A DNA stretch of 5,914 nucleotides from Cyanobacteria bacterium T3Sed10_376R1m (GTDB lineage Bacteria > Cyanobacteriota > Cyanobacteriia > Cyanobacteriales > Cyanobacteriaceae). The position numbers and the translations under genes are program-made. Position 1 is the stretch's first letter; each line of letters opens with the position of its first letter. This document shows positions 1-5,914 of the stretch, piece by piece. Below the pieces are notes generated by a model. That model had not been told where the DNA came from. It searched no databases and saw only the letters and a program-made list of their open reading frames with translations. The stretch is from assembly GCA_003566215.1 (NCBI GenBank), contig PXEJ01000398.1, forward strand, positions 1 through 5,914, read 5' to 3'.

Positions 1-1096
<1,096 letters not shown>

Positions 1097-1115
1097 ACAA
1101 TCATTAATAATTAAT

Positions 1116-1163
1116 AATACTTAATTCTCTCGGATTTATTTCGAGGTTTTAAGTATTTTTTTT
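1116..1163 (+). terminator. Intrinsic terminator of the pyrH-frr operon
   Basis: AATACTTAA (1116-1124) pairs perfectly with TTAAGTATT (1149-1157). After a two-base mismatch the stem continues with CTCG/CGAG pairs (1128-1131 with 1142-1145). The stem runs into eight T residues at 1156-1163. It begins 20 bases after the frr stop, a textbook rho-independent arrangement. The stem is AT-rich, as expected for this genome. Confidence 0.87.
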
Positions 1164-1219
1164 ATCAAAAACAGGTATTACTAAGTAGGAACTGATAAAA
1201 AAGTGCTATGGTGAGGAGA

Positions 1220-1250
1220 ATTGACAATTGATAATTTATGATTGACAATT
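1220..1250 (+). repeat. Two direct copies of ATTGACAATT
   Basis: ATTGACAATT occurs at 1220-1229 and 1241-1250, 21 bases apart, separated by GATAATTTATG. The second copy overlaps the outer edge of the long inverted repeat. From memory, ATTGACAATT/ATTGATAATT strings are common intergenic simple repeats in cyanobacteria, so no specific function is assigned. Confidence 0.6.
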
Positions 1251-1381
1251 ATGAGAGTTTATTCTCTGGGTGTAGTATCTATAATTTTGTACTTTTAACT
1301 ACTTTTTTGTTAAAAAAGCGTTACTTTCATGTATTTTTTGATACTTGTAATATGCCGAAACCTCAATATTTATAGTTTTTG
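1245..1381 (+). repeat. Left copy of a long imperfect inverted repeat
   Basis: This 137-base stretch matches the reverse complement of 3174-3320 at about 80% by hand alignment. The best block is 44 of 47 bases (1245-1291 against 3320-3274), including a 23-base perfect core (1269-1291). Further shared runs are TTAAAAAAGC (1310-1319), TTTTTGATACTTGT (1335-1348) and AATATTTATA (1365-1374). Small elements kept in both copies are a short GAG...CTC hairpin near the outer end, TATAAT, and a distant AGTATC/GATACT pair (1274-1279 with 1340-1345). It fills most of the spacer before the oxidoreductase gene and so is probably its 5' leader or promoter region. It may be a terminal repeat of a mobile cassette or a dispersed intergenic element; no transposase motif lies nearby. 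Confidence 0.85.
1280..1285 (+). promoter_or_regulatory. Possible -10 box for the oxidoreductase gene
   Basis: A perfect TATAAT lies in the most conserved core of the left inverted repeat, 123 bases before the start codon at 1409. No convincing -35 hexamer sits 16-18 bases upstream; the TTGACA at 1242-1247 is too far (32 bases). In AT-rich DNA this box alone is weak evidence. Its exact conservation in the other repeat copy is the reason for listing it. Confidence 0.3.
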
Positions 1382-1408
1382 ATTTATTCAGCAAAGTTTA
1401 AGTAAATA

Positions 1409-2416
1409 ATGATTAATATTGCCATTTTAGGAGTCGGTCGTTGGGGTAGTCATTTTATTAATATTTTACGGGCAAATCCTTTTGTAAAGTTAAGGGCGAT
1501 CGTTGATCCTAATCCTTTAGCCTTAGAAACTTGTCAAAAAAAATATCAGCTTAACTCACAAGAAATACAGCTATTAAATAATTGGCAAGAAATTAATACT
1601 ATTTCTGATTTAAATGCCGTAATAATTACTACTCCAGCGACAACTCATTACCATTTAATTAAATTTCTTTTAAACAGTGGTTATCATGTTCTATCAGAAA
1701 AACCATTAACAACAAATTCCCTTGAATGTATTGAACTAACACAGTTAGCAAAAAGTAAAAATTTACAATTATTTATTGACCACACTTATCTTTTCAATCC
1801 TTTAATTAATAAAGCTCAACAAATAATTAATCAAGGACAATTAGGTAATCTAAAATATGCCTATGCCAGTAGAACTCATTTAGATGCTATTCGCCAAGAT
1901 GTTGATGTAATATGGGACTTGGCAATTCATGATATTTCGATGTTAAATTTTTTGTTAAATCAAAAACCCATTAAGGTTAGGGCAGAAGGTCAATATTTAT
2001 TAAGAAATAATATCGCAGACGTAGCTTGGTTAAAATTATATTATCCTGATAATTTTATTGCCACCATTCATGTCAGTTGGTTAAACCATGATAAACAAAG
2101 AAAATTAACTATTGTAGGGGAAAAAAGTAGTTTAATTTTTGATGAAATGTCAGGGCAATCTCCTCTAGTTTTATGCCAAGGAAAGATTAAAGATAATAGT
2201 TCTTATTTCTCTGTGGAAAATAGAAATACAGAAATAATCAATCATCCTCCTTTTAACACTTTAGAGTTGATGTGCGATCGCTTCTTATCTAATATTGAAA
2301 ACAATCAAGAGCAAGAAATATCTAGCGGAAAATTAGCAACTGACTTGGTAAAAATATTAGAAGCCTTGAGTCAATCCCTAAAAAGTGACAGTAGAGTAAT
2401 TGAGGTCAAAAACTAA
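1409..2416 (+). CDS. Gfo/Idh/MocA-family NAD(P)-dependent oxidoreductase
   Basis: The product is 335 residues, the usual family length. The Rossmann fold starts at residue 2 with GVGRWG (8-13), the dinucleotide-binding glycine motif, and an acidic D33 ends the second strand (AIVDPNP). TTPATTHYHL (74-83) and the SEKPL motif (96-100), whose K98 is the conserved family lysine, are clear. The C-terminal alpha/beta domain holds WDLAIHDISML (169-179), where H174 sits in the place of the usual catalytic histidine. The family oxidises or reduces sugars, sugar nucleotides, inositols and related carbonyl compounds; the EKP plus D-x3-H pattern fits a sugar or sugar-nucleotide dehydrogenase, but the substrate cannot be read from sequence. 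No transmembrane segment is seen, so it should be cytosolic. There is no good Shine-Dalgarno sequence. Sampled rows are 25-30% GC against about 38% in frr and pyrH, consistent with a different origin. It lies between the two long inverted repeats. Confidence 0.93.
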   Translation: MINIAILGVGRWGSHFINILRANPFVKLRAIVDPNPLALETCQKKYQLNSQEIQLLNNWQEINTISDLNAVIITTPATTHYHLIKFLLNSGYHVLSEKPLTTNSLECIELTQLAKSKNLQLFIDHTYLFNPLINKAQQIINQGQLGNLKYAYASRTHLDAIRQDVDVIWDLAIHDISMLNFLLNQKPIKVRAEGQYLLRNNIADVAWLKLYYPDNFIATIHVSWLNHDKQRKLTIVGEKSSLIFDEMSGQSPLVLCQGKIKDNSSYFSVENRNTEIINHPPFNTLELMCDRFLSNIENNQEQEISSGKLATDLVKILEALSQSLKSDSRVIEVKN

Positions 2417-2566
2417 CTTTTCAGAGAGATACCACATAAGTTCTATAAATATTATTCTGGTGGGATTGTATTGTGTGTTTGGGAATCTTTTATCGATGTA
2501 CAAATAATGCAGAAGACTTTAAGTTAGATAAATATACTTACGAGGGATTAACTACTTATTTTCTTA

Positions 2567-2600
2567 ATAATCTCTATATGCTTTATAGAGATTATCTTTT
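2567..2600 (+). terminator. Hairpin terminator after the oxidoreductase gene
   Basis: ATAATCTCTATA (2567-2578) and TATAGAGATTAT (2584-2595) form a perfect 12-bp stem with a 5-base loop, followed by CTTTT and, slightly further, a run of nine T residues. It begins 150 bases after the oxidoreductase stop, so the mRNA would carry a long 3' tail. It separates this gene from the exported-protein gene and implies that the latter has its own promoter. Confidence 0.75.
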
Positions 2601-2617
2601 ACACTTGTTTTTTTTTA

Positions 2618-2657
2618 TATACAACATCATATTTTTTTCTATGTACAACATCGTACA
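2618..2657 (+). promoter_or_regulatory. Tandem operator-like motifs
   Basis: TATACAACATCATA (2618-2631) and TGTACAACATCGTA (2642-2655) agree at 12 of 14 bases and start 24 bases apart, a little over two helical turns. The second lies within a 5-bp inverted repeat, TGTAC (2642-2646) with GTACA (2653-2657). The spacing and symmetry resemble sites for a dimeric regulator upstream of the exported-protein gene, about 115 bases before its start. No known regulator is recognised, and a chance repeat in AT-rich DNA is possible. Confidence 0.3.
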
Positions 2658-2716
2658 CAAATAAAAAATTATTATTATTACTATGGAACTTGAATAAGTT
2701 AATTTTTCTTAAACGA

Positions 2717-2728
2717 GATATTAATATC
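2717..2728. promoter_or_regulatory. Perfect 12-base palindrome GATATTAATATC
   Basis: The site reads the same on both strands and ends 41 bases before the ATG at 2770, where a promoter or operator of the small exported protein gene would be expected. No clear -35/-10 pair is visible around it. Being wholly AT except for its ends, it could arise by chance. Confidence 0.25.
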
Positions 2729-2759
2729 AGCATTAAATATTAAAAAAATTAAATTTTTT

Positions 2760-2763
2760 GGAG
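2760..2763 (+). promoter_or_regulatory. Shine-Dalgarno sequence choosing the start at 2770
   Basis: GGAG lies six bases before the ATG at 2770. A TTG at 2758 in the same frame gives a longer protein, but it overlaps this site and has none of its own. The ATG at 2770 is therefore preferred. Confidence 0.65.
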
Positions 2764-2769
2764 AATATA

Positions 2770-3144
2770 ATGATTTCATTAAAACAAATGTCTAAGTCTT
2801 TGATAACTATCAGTTTAGTTTTATTTATTTCAATGACTACAGCTTTAGGTTTTCTGGGTGAAAATAGCTTTGCATCAACATCGCAAATGTCATCTTTACC
2901 TAATCAGATAGCTTGGGGAAATGAAACTATCGAAGCTGATGAGAAAAATGTTGAAGGTAAAACGGAGGTTCAGATGGAAGAATCTCAAAAATTACAACAA
3001 CAAAGTCAATACGGGGTCAGTAACGCTATTCAAAATCCTGACTACAAAGCCAAAGGAAAAACTAAACAACCCGAAAAAGAAGCTCGTCAAGCTACAAAAG
3101 ATATAAAAGCTGAAGCTAATGATGCAATGCTTTCAAATAACTAA
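2770..3144 (+). CDS. Small exported charged protein of unknown function
   Basis: The product is 124 residues and is not recognised. A clear Sec-type signal peptide is seen: a basic N-region (K5, K9), a hydrophobic stretch at about 11-30 (LITISLVLFISMTTALGFLG) and a likely cleavage site after NSFA at residue 35. The mature part of about 89 residues is rich in Lys, Glu, Gln and Ala, has no cysteine or further membrane segment, and ends in a probable amphipathic helix (EKEARQATKDIKAEANDAM). In general character it recalls small stress-induced lumenal or periplasmic proteins of cyanobacteria, but that is an impression only. The absence of a lipobox cysteine argues against a lipoprotein. It lies within the inverted-repeat bracket, on the same strand as the oxidoreductase but behind a terminator, so it is probably transcribed separately. 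No hairpin terminator is seen after it; the right inverted repeat begins 29 bases downstream. Confidence 0.8.
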   Translation: MISLKQMSKSLITISLVLFISMTTALGFLGENSFASTSQMSSLPNQIAWGNETIEADEKNVEGKTEVQMEESQKLQQQSQYGVSNAIQNPDYKAKGKTKQPEKEARQATKDIKAEANDAMLSNN

Positions 3145-3264
3145 CATTTTATTTAGGGGGTTCTGAAAAGGTACAAAAGTATAAATATTTAATAGTTTAG
3201 ATATACTAACAAGTATCAAAAACTACACAAAAATAATGCTTTTTTAATAAAACATAATTAAAAG

Positions 3265-3282
3265 TACAAAATTTACAAAATT
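3265..3282 (+). repeat. Tandem duplication of a 9-base unit
   Basis: TACAAAATT is present twice in direct succession (3265-3273 and 3274-3282). The left inverted-repeat copy has the unit once. This explains nearly all of the length difference between the copies and shows that they have diverged by slippage since duplication. Confidence 0.8.
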
Positions 3283-3285
3283 ATA
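3280..3285 (-). promoter_or_regulatory. Possible inward-pointing -10 box in the right repeat
   Basis: TATAAT on the minus strand is the counterpart of 1280-1285 in the left copy. If active, it would drive RNA leftward, antisense to the end of the exported-protein gene (3144 and below). There is no visible -35 hexamer and no minus-strand gene for it to serve, so activity is doubtful. Confidence 0.2.
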
Positions 3286-3370
3286 GATACTACACCTAGA
3301 GAATAAAACCTCATAATTGTTTATTATCAATGCTCCTTTCTCAACAGTTTACAAAATAAATAATTTAACC

Positions 3371-3979
3371 ATGCTTGTAAAATGTTTTCTGATAGTTAGC
3401 TTCGTTTTGTTGACTATCCCTTGGAACCCTACGATCGCCTTAGCCGCCCCCATCATTCCCCATCCAGAGGAATTGGTGCGTGCCGTTCAGGAAATTGAAT
3501 TACTAGATGCCATGCGCACTGGTCTAGCTTCAACCTTAGAAGGTAGTACCGAAGAACCAACAAAACAGACCATGAAGGAAGTTTGTCGTCCGGTGGGGAT
3601 GAAAGCGATGAAACTTAGCAAAGAAAATGGTTGGCAGGTAAAGCAAATTGCCAGTAAGTATCGCAATCCCGATCATGCCCCCAATAATCTACACGATAAG
3701 ATAGCATTGGCAAAATTTGAACAAGACTCTAATTTAGTGGGTCTTTGGAACCGTGAAATAATTAATCAGGAGCAAGGAACACGCTATTATCGTCGTATTG
3801 ATGTGGAAGCAAGTTGTTTAGTCTGTCACGGTTTAAAAAATCGCCGTCCTCAATTTGTTCAAGATGGCTATCCTCAAGATTTGGCTTATAACTTCAAAAT
3901 GGGCGACTTACGGGGAATGTATGCCGTTTTCATTCCAGATGATGTGAAAAAGGTAATTCAAGATTCAGTTAATCCATAA
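3371..3979 (+). CDS. Tll0287-like (DUF3365) exported c-type haem protein
   Basis: From the ATG at 3371 the product is 202 residues. It begins with a signal peptide: K4, a hydrophobic stretch at 5-24 and a cleavage site after IALA near residue 25. The mature protein should lie in the periplasm or thylakoid lumen. Residues about 30-195 match the DUF3365/Tll0287-like domain. SCLVCHG carries the CxxCH covalent haem site (C149, C152, H153), and C72 in KEVCRPVGMKAM is the conserved upstream cysteine. The family member Tll0287 of Thermosynechococcus is described as a PAS-like c-type haem protein with His/Cys axial ligation; by that analogy H153 and C72 would be the ligands. Its role, sensor or redox carrier, is not settled. 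A TTG at 3317 in frame would add 18 residues ahead of the signal peptide and fall inside the inverted repeat, so it is rejected. No strong Shine-Dalgarno sequence precedes 3371. A hairpin terminator follows about 105 bases after the stop. Confidence 0.9.
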   Translation: MLVKCFLIVSFVLLTIPWNPTIALAAPIIPHPEELVRAVQEIELLDAMRTGLASTLEGSTEEPTKQTMKEVCRPVGMKAMKLSKENGWQVKQIASKYRNPDHAPNNLHDKIALAKFEQDSNLVGLWNREIINQEQGTRYYRRIDVEASCLVCHGLKNRRPQFVQDGYPQDLAYNFKMGDLRGMYAVFIPDDVKKVIQDSVNP

Positions 3980-4084
3980 TCTTAATTTCTTATCAGCTTG
4001 TTAGATTGACAACCTCGCAATTGATTTGTACTGGGGAATGAAGAAAAACTCTTTTATCCCTTTTTTCTCTTTTGTCAGTCTCCG

Positions 4085-4114
4085 AAAACCTTTTGTTATA
4101 CTCTAAAGGTTTTT
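4085..4114 (+). terminator. Probable terminator of the haem-protein gene
   Basis: AAAACCTTT (4085-4093) pairs perfectly with AAAGGTTTT (4105-4113) around an 11-base loop, and the 3' arm runs into five T residues (4110-4114). On the minus strand the hairpin has no T run, so it is assigned to the plus-strand gene. The stem is short and has few GC pairs, which makes it weaker than the frr terminator. Confidence 0.6.
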
Positions 4115-4278
4115 GCTCGTATACGATCGCCTGATTATTTACTACGATAAAATAAAAGATGACTAAAAATTGAGATAAATAGATTGTAGTATAGGTAATC
4201 TTTTAATTATCAAGAGTTATGAAATCAATTAATAGTAAGAAAAAATGGAAAGTGATAAAAGAAGGATTAATCAACTTC

Positions 4279-4309
4279 TTGACAAAATCCCCTAAATATT
4301 GGTTATAAT
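4279..4309 (+). promoter_or_regulatory. Sigma-70-type promoter for tRNA-Thr
   Basis: TTGACA (4279-4284) and TATAAT (4304-4309) both match consensus exactly, with a 19-base spacer that is slightly longer than the ideal 17. Transcription would start near 4316, giving a leader of about 55 bases before the tRNA at 4372. Consensus boxes are expected for a stable RNA gene. Confidence 0.65.
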
Positions 4310-4321
4310 GTTTATTGCTAA

Positions 4322-4345
4322 CAAGGAGCTAAACACTTTTCCTTG
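4322..4345 (+). other. Small hairpin in the tRNA precursor leader
   Basis: CAAGGA (4322-4327) pairs with TCCTTG (4340-4345) around a 12-base loop, just after the predicted transcription start. It may shape the 5' leader removed by RNase P, or mean nothing. Confidence 0.3.
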
Positions 4346-4371
4346 AAGGTTAACAATTAAGTTTGTCCATT

Positions 4372-4444
4372 GCCATCTTAGCTCAATTGGCAGAGCAACT
4401 GATTTGTAATCAGTAGGTTGTCGGTTCAAGTCCGATAGATGGCT
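4372..4444 (+). tRNA. trnT: tRNA-Thr (anticodon UGU)
   Basis: The 73-base cloverleaf is complete. The acceptor stem GCCATCT (4372-4378) pairs with AGATGGC (4437-4443). The D arm is GCTC...GAGC with the GG of the loop present. The anticodon arm ACTGA/TCAGT encloses the 7-base loop TTTGTAA, giving anticodon UGU, which reads ACA and other ACN codons. The T arm GTCGG/CCGAT encloses TTCAAGT. The discriminator base is T at 4444 and CCA is not encoded, so it must be added by nucleotidyltransferase. No intron or integration scar is visible. A convergent minus-strand gene ends 27 bases away. Confidence 0.96.
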
Positions 4445-4471
4445 TCGATTGTGTACTATTTGTGCGAAGAT

Positions 4472-5914
4472 TTAAAGTCTTAAAATTTCTTTACCTTCTG
4501 ACATGACTAATAGACTAACTTGTAAAGGTCCTGAACTGTAGGTTTTTTCCCGTGCTACTGCTCGGATTTCGTCTATAGATTTTTCTGAATCCTGTACTTC
4601 TTGAATAAAGTTCACCAAAGATATTATTTGACCATCCCCGATAATAATACGTCCTAGAATACCTTCTTGTCTTGCTCTAAACTGAGCCACGGAGAGAAGA
4701 AAATCTAATTTTTCTTGAATACTATCTACACTGGTATCATTAGCATCAATGGTTGATAGGGCTATTAGCTGATCTTTTTCGTAAATTTTTTTATTGGGGG
4801 AAACATCAGTAAAAATTCTAATGGTTTCTTCTCCTTGAACATAGTTTCCTGCGGCTAAAATTTGGATTAAATACTCACCGTGTTGAGCAAGTTGATTTTT
4901 TATTTGTTCTACTTGGGTTTTACTAATTTGTACAAATCTTTGGTTAGGGGATTCTTCTCCATAACCCAAAATTCTCATTGCTCCTTTGTTAGCTTCGTTT
5001 AATACTCCATCAATTAATTCTTCAATGTCGGTATTACGATCTACCCTCACAAGGGTAATGGTGAGCATTTGTCCTCGAACGATCGCAATAGGGCGTTCTC
5101 TGAGATCTTGATAAGTACGATAATATTGTTCTAATATTTCTACTTCCCGAGCAAAAAATTTGAGATCATTTTCTAATTTAGATAGTAATTGTTCTTTTTC
5201 TGTTAATACTTGATCTCTTTGGGCGATCGCACTATCTAACTTACTAATTTGTTGATCCCTATATTGAACATCCGCTCTTAATTCTTGCTGTTGTTTTTCC
5301 AACTGTTTAAGAGTTTCAGACTGTAAAGCCAAAATATTTTCTTGTTCTGAAATTTCCTGAAGCCTTAAACTAAGTTCACGATCTTTTTCCTTAATTTGAC
5401 CCTGTAAAGAGCGACTTTGAGCCTCAATTCTACTTTTTTCCGCCAATAAACTAGCTCTTTCTGCCTCAATTTTTGCCACCTCAGAAACCAAAACCTCAGT
5501 TTGTTCAGAAATTTTCTTTAACTGTGCCTGAGTATCATCTAACTCTCGTTCTGTATTAATTAAAATGTCCCTTGCCTCAGACTGTCTTTGTTCGGCTAAT
5601 AGTAAATCATCCTGAACTCGATTTTTTTCCTCTGATACCTGCTTTAACTCTAACTCCACCTCTCGCCGTCGTTGTAAAATTTCGTCTAGCTGAAAAATAC
5701 CCTGTCGCAAAGAAGCACTCAGGGCAAATAGCACCCCCAAAGTAGAGGCTGAAATGGCAATACCCGTGACAATTGTAATAACAATTGCCGTTTGTTTTGG
5801 ACGAAGATGAAACAATCTTAACCTTGCTTTACCAATCTTTGTACCGATGCGATCGCCCAAAGCGGCAATCAATCCTCCCAAAATTAAGACAGCAAAAATT
5901 AGTACATAAGCACT
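4472..5914 (-). CDS. DUF3084-like membrane-anchored coiled-coil protein, N-terminus cut off by the window
   Basis: 480 residues are visible and the frame is still open at base 5914. The TTG at 5879-5881 is an internal leucine of the first membrane segment, not a start; the real start probably lies just outside. Visible residues 1-19 (SAYVLIFAVLILGGLIAAL) form a membrane segment. It is followed by a basic link, GDRIGTKIGKARLRLFHLRP (20-39), a second membrane segment at about 43-67, a long heptad-type coiled coil rich in Glu, Gln, Lys and Leu at about 75-270, and a globular alpha/beta C-terminal domain at about 274-480. This matches the cyanobacterial DUF3084 family as remembered; its function is unknown. 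The topology suggests an inner- or thylakoid-membrane anchor with a rod and a soluble head. Three HIP1-type sites lie within the gene (5223-5230 and 5849-5856 complete, 5084-5091 variant). No hairpin terminator lies between its stop and the tRNA. Confidence 0.88.
   Translation of the reverse strand, partial: SAYVLIFAVLILGGLIAALGDRIGTKIGKARLRLFHLRPKQTAIVITIVTGIAISASTLGVLFALSASLRQGIFQLDEILQRRREVELELKQVSEEKNRVQDDLLLAEQRQSEARDILINTERELDDTQAQLKKISEQTEVLVSEVAKIEAERASLLAEKSRIEAQSRSLQGQIKEKDRELSLRLQEISEQENILALQSETLKQLEKQQQELRADVQYRDQQISKLDSAIAQRDQVLTEKEQLLSKLENDLKFFAREVEILEQYYRTYQDLRERPIAIVRGQMLTITLVRVDRNTDIEELIDGVLNEANKGAMRILGYGEESPNQRFVQISKTQVEQIKNQLAQHGEYLIQILAAGNYVQGEETIRIFTDVSPNKKIYEKDQLIALSTIDANDTSVDSIQEKLDFLLSVAQFRARQEGILGRIIIGDGQIISLVNFIQEVQDSEKSIDEIRAVAREKTYSSGPLQVSLLVMSEGKEILRL

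Larger units (their letters stand above)
2417..2769. other. 353-base AT-rich spacer with no convincing gene
   Basis: It holds a strong terminator hairpin (2567-2600), a pair of similar 14-base motifs (2618-2631 and 2642-2655), a 12-base palindrome (2717-2728) and homopolymeric T runs. A 63-codon reading frame (2473-2664) crosses it, but it has a GTG start, a Phe/Tyr-rich product and contains the hairpin, so it is not called. The end of the spacer is the leader of the small exported protein gene. Confidence 0.7.
3174..3320 (-). repeat. Right copy of the long imperfect inverted repeat
   Basis: Read on the minus strand, this 147-base stretch aligns along its whole length with 1245-1381. The 10-base length difference is almost entirely one extra 9-base unit. 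Weak similarity continues outward (AGGAGCATTGATAAT on the minus strand here against AGGAGAATTGACAAT at 1214-1228) and perhaps inward to a shared TTCAG near 3163-3167 and 1387-1391, so the true ends are uncertain. It fills the spacer between the exported-protein gene and the haem-protein gene. Relative to the segment between them the copies have the same inside/outside orientation, as terminal inverted repeats do. No matching target-site duplication could be seen just outside the copies. Confidence 0.85.
3980..4371. other. 392-base spacer between haem-protein gene and tRNA
   Basis: It contains a hairpin terminator (4085-4114), preceded by a pyrimidine-rich stretch (about 4049-4073), a one-base HIP1 variant at 4124-4131, the tRNA promoter (4279-4309) and a small leader hairpin (4322-4345). 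A 29-codon reading frame (4219-4308) ends on the tRNA -10 box and is not called. No other gene is seen on either strand. Confidence 0.6.

Noticed and set aside
1242..1285. TTGACA plus TATAAT as a promoter in the left repeat
   Set aside because: The spacer is 32 bases, too long for one sigma-70 promoter; only the -10 box is kept, at low confidence.
2473..2664. 63-codon plus-strand frame in the spacer after the oxidoreductase gene
   Set aside because: It has a GTG start without a good ribosome site, a Phe/Tyr/Leu-rich low-complexity product, and includes a perfect terminator hairpin and T runs.
2921..3106. 61-codon frame inside the exported-protein gene
   Set aside because: It overlaps, in another frame, a gene with a clear signal peptide and ribosome site; its lysine-rich product reflects A-rich DNA.
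1245..3320. A classical insertion sequence
   Set aside because: No transposase motif is found between the repeats, no clear target duplication is seen, and the repeats are much longer than usual insertion-sequence ends.
3317..3370. Upstream TTG start extending the haem protein by 18 residues
   Set aside because: The extension would bury the signal peptide, overlaps the inverted repeat and lacks a ribosome site; the ATG at 3371 gives a standard signal peptide.
4219..4308. 29-codon frame starting MKSINSKKKWKVIKEG
   Set aside because: Only a weak AAGAG precedes it, it matches no small protein that I know, and it ends on the -10 box of the tRNA promoter; chance is the simplest explanation.
5879..5881. 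TTG as the start of the DUF3084-like protein
   Set aside because: The frame stays open to the window edge, and the upstream codons (SAYVLIFAVLI) complete a membrane segment.

Overview
The window looks like a chromosomal piece of a low-GC cyanobacterium. The signs are five complete HIP1 octamers (GCGATCGC) plus several one-base variants, a Tll0287-like c-type haem protein, a DUF3084-type coiled-coil membrane protein, and AT-rich spacers (hand-counted rows of housekeeping genes are near 38% GC). Assignment to a genus such as Cyanobacterium or Geminocystis would be a guess.

Layout from left to right: (1) the 3' part of pyrH (UMP kinase), overlapping by 14 bases the complete frr (ribosome recycling factor), followed by a strong intrinsic terminator at 1116-1163; (2) a noticeably more AT-rich segment with a Gfo/Idh/MocA-family NAD(P)-dependent oxidoreductase (1409-2416), its hairpin terminator, and a small exported charged protein of unknown function (2770-3144); (3) a Tll0287-like exported haem-binding protein (3371-3979) with a hairpin terminator; (4) a spacer leading to a tRNA-Thr(UGU) gene (4372-4444) with recognisable -35 and -10 boxes; (5) on the minus strand, convergent with the tRNA, a DUF3084-like protein with two membrane segments and a long coiled coil that runs off the right edge.

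The most unusual feature is a pair of long inverted repeats, about 137 and 147 bases and roughly 80% identical by hand alignment. They lie at 1245-1381 (+) and 3174-3320 (-) and bracket exactly the oxidoreductase and small exported protein genes. Each copy contains the same inward-pointing TATAAT box inside a 23-base perfectly shared core. The bracketed genes are more AT-rich than the neighbours (about 25-30% GC in sampled rows). Together this suggests an acquired, transposon-like or possibly invertible two-gene cassette between the conserved pyrH-frr operon and the haem-protein gene. No transposase or recombinase is present, so the nature of the repeats remains inference.

Functionally, pyrH-frr is the familiar nucleotide/translation pair. 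The cassette pairs a cytosolic dehydrogenase with an exported protein, and nothing in the sequence proves they work together. The haem protein and the DUF3084 protein are envelope or thylakoid components of uncertain role.
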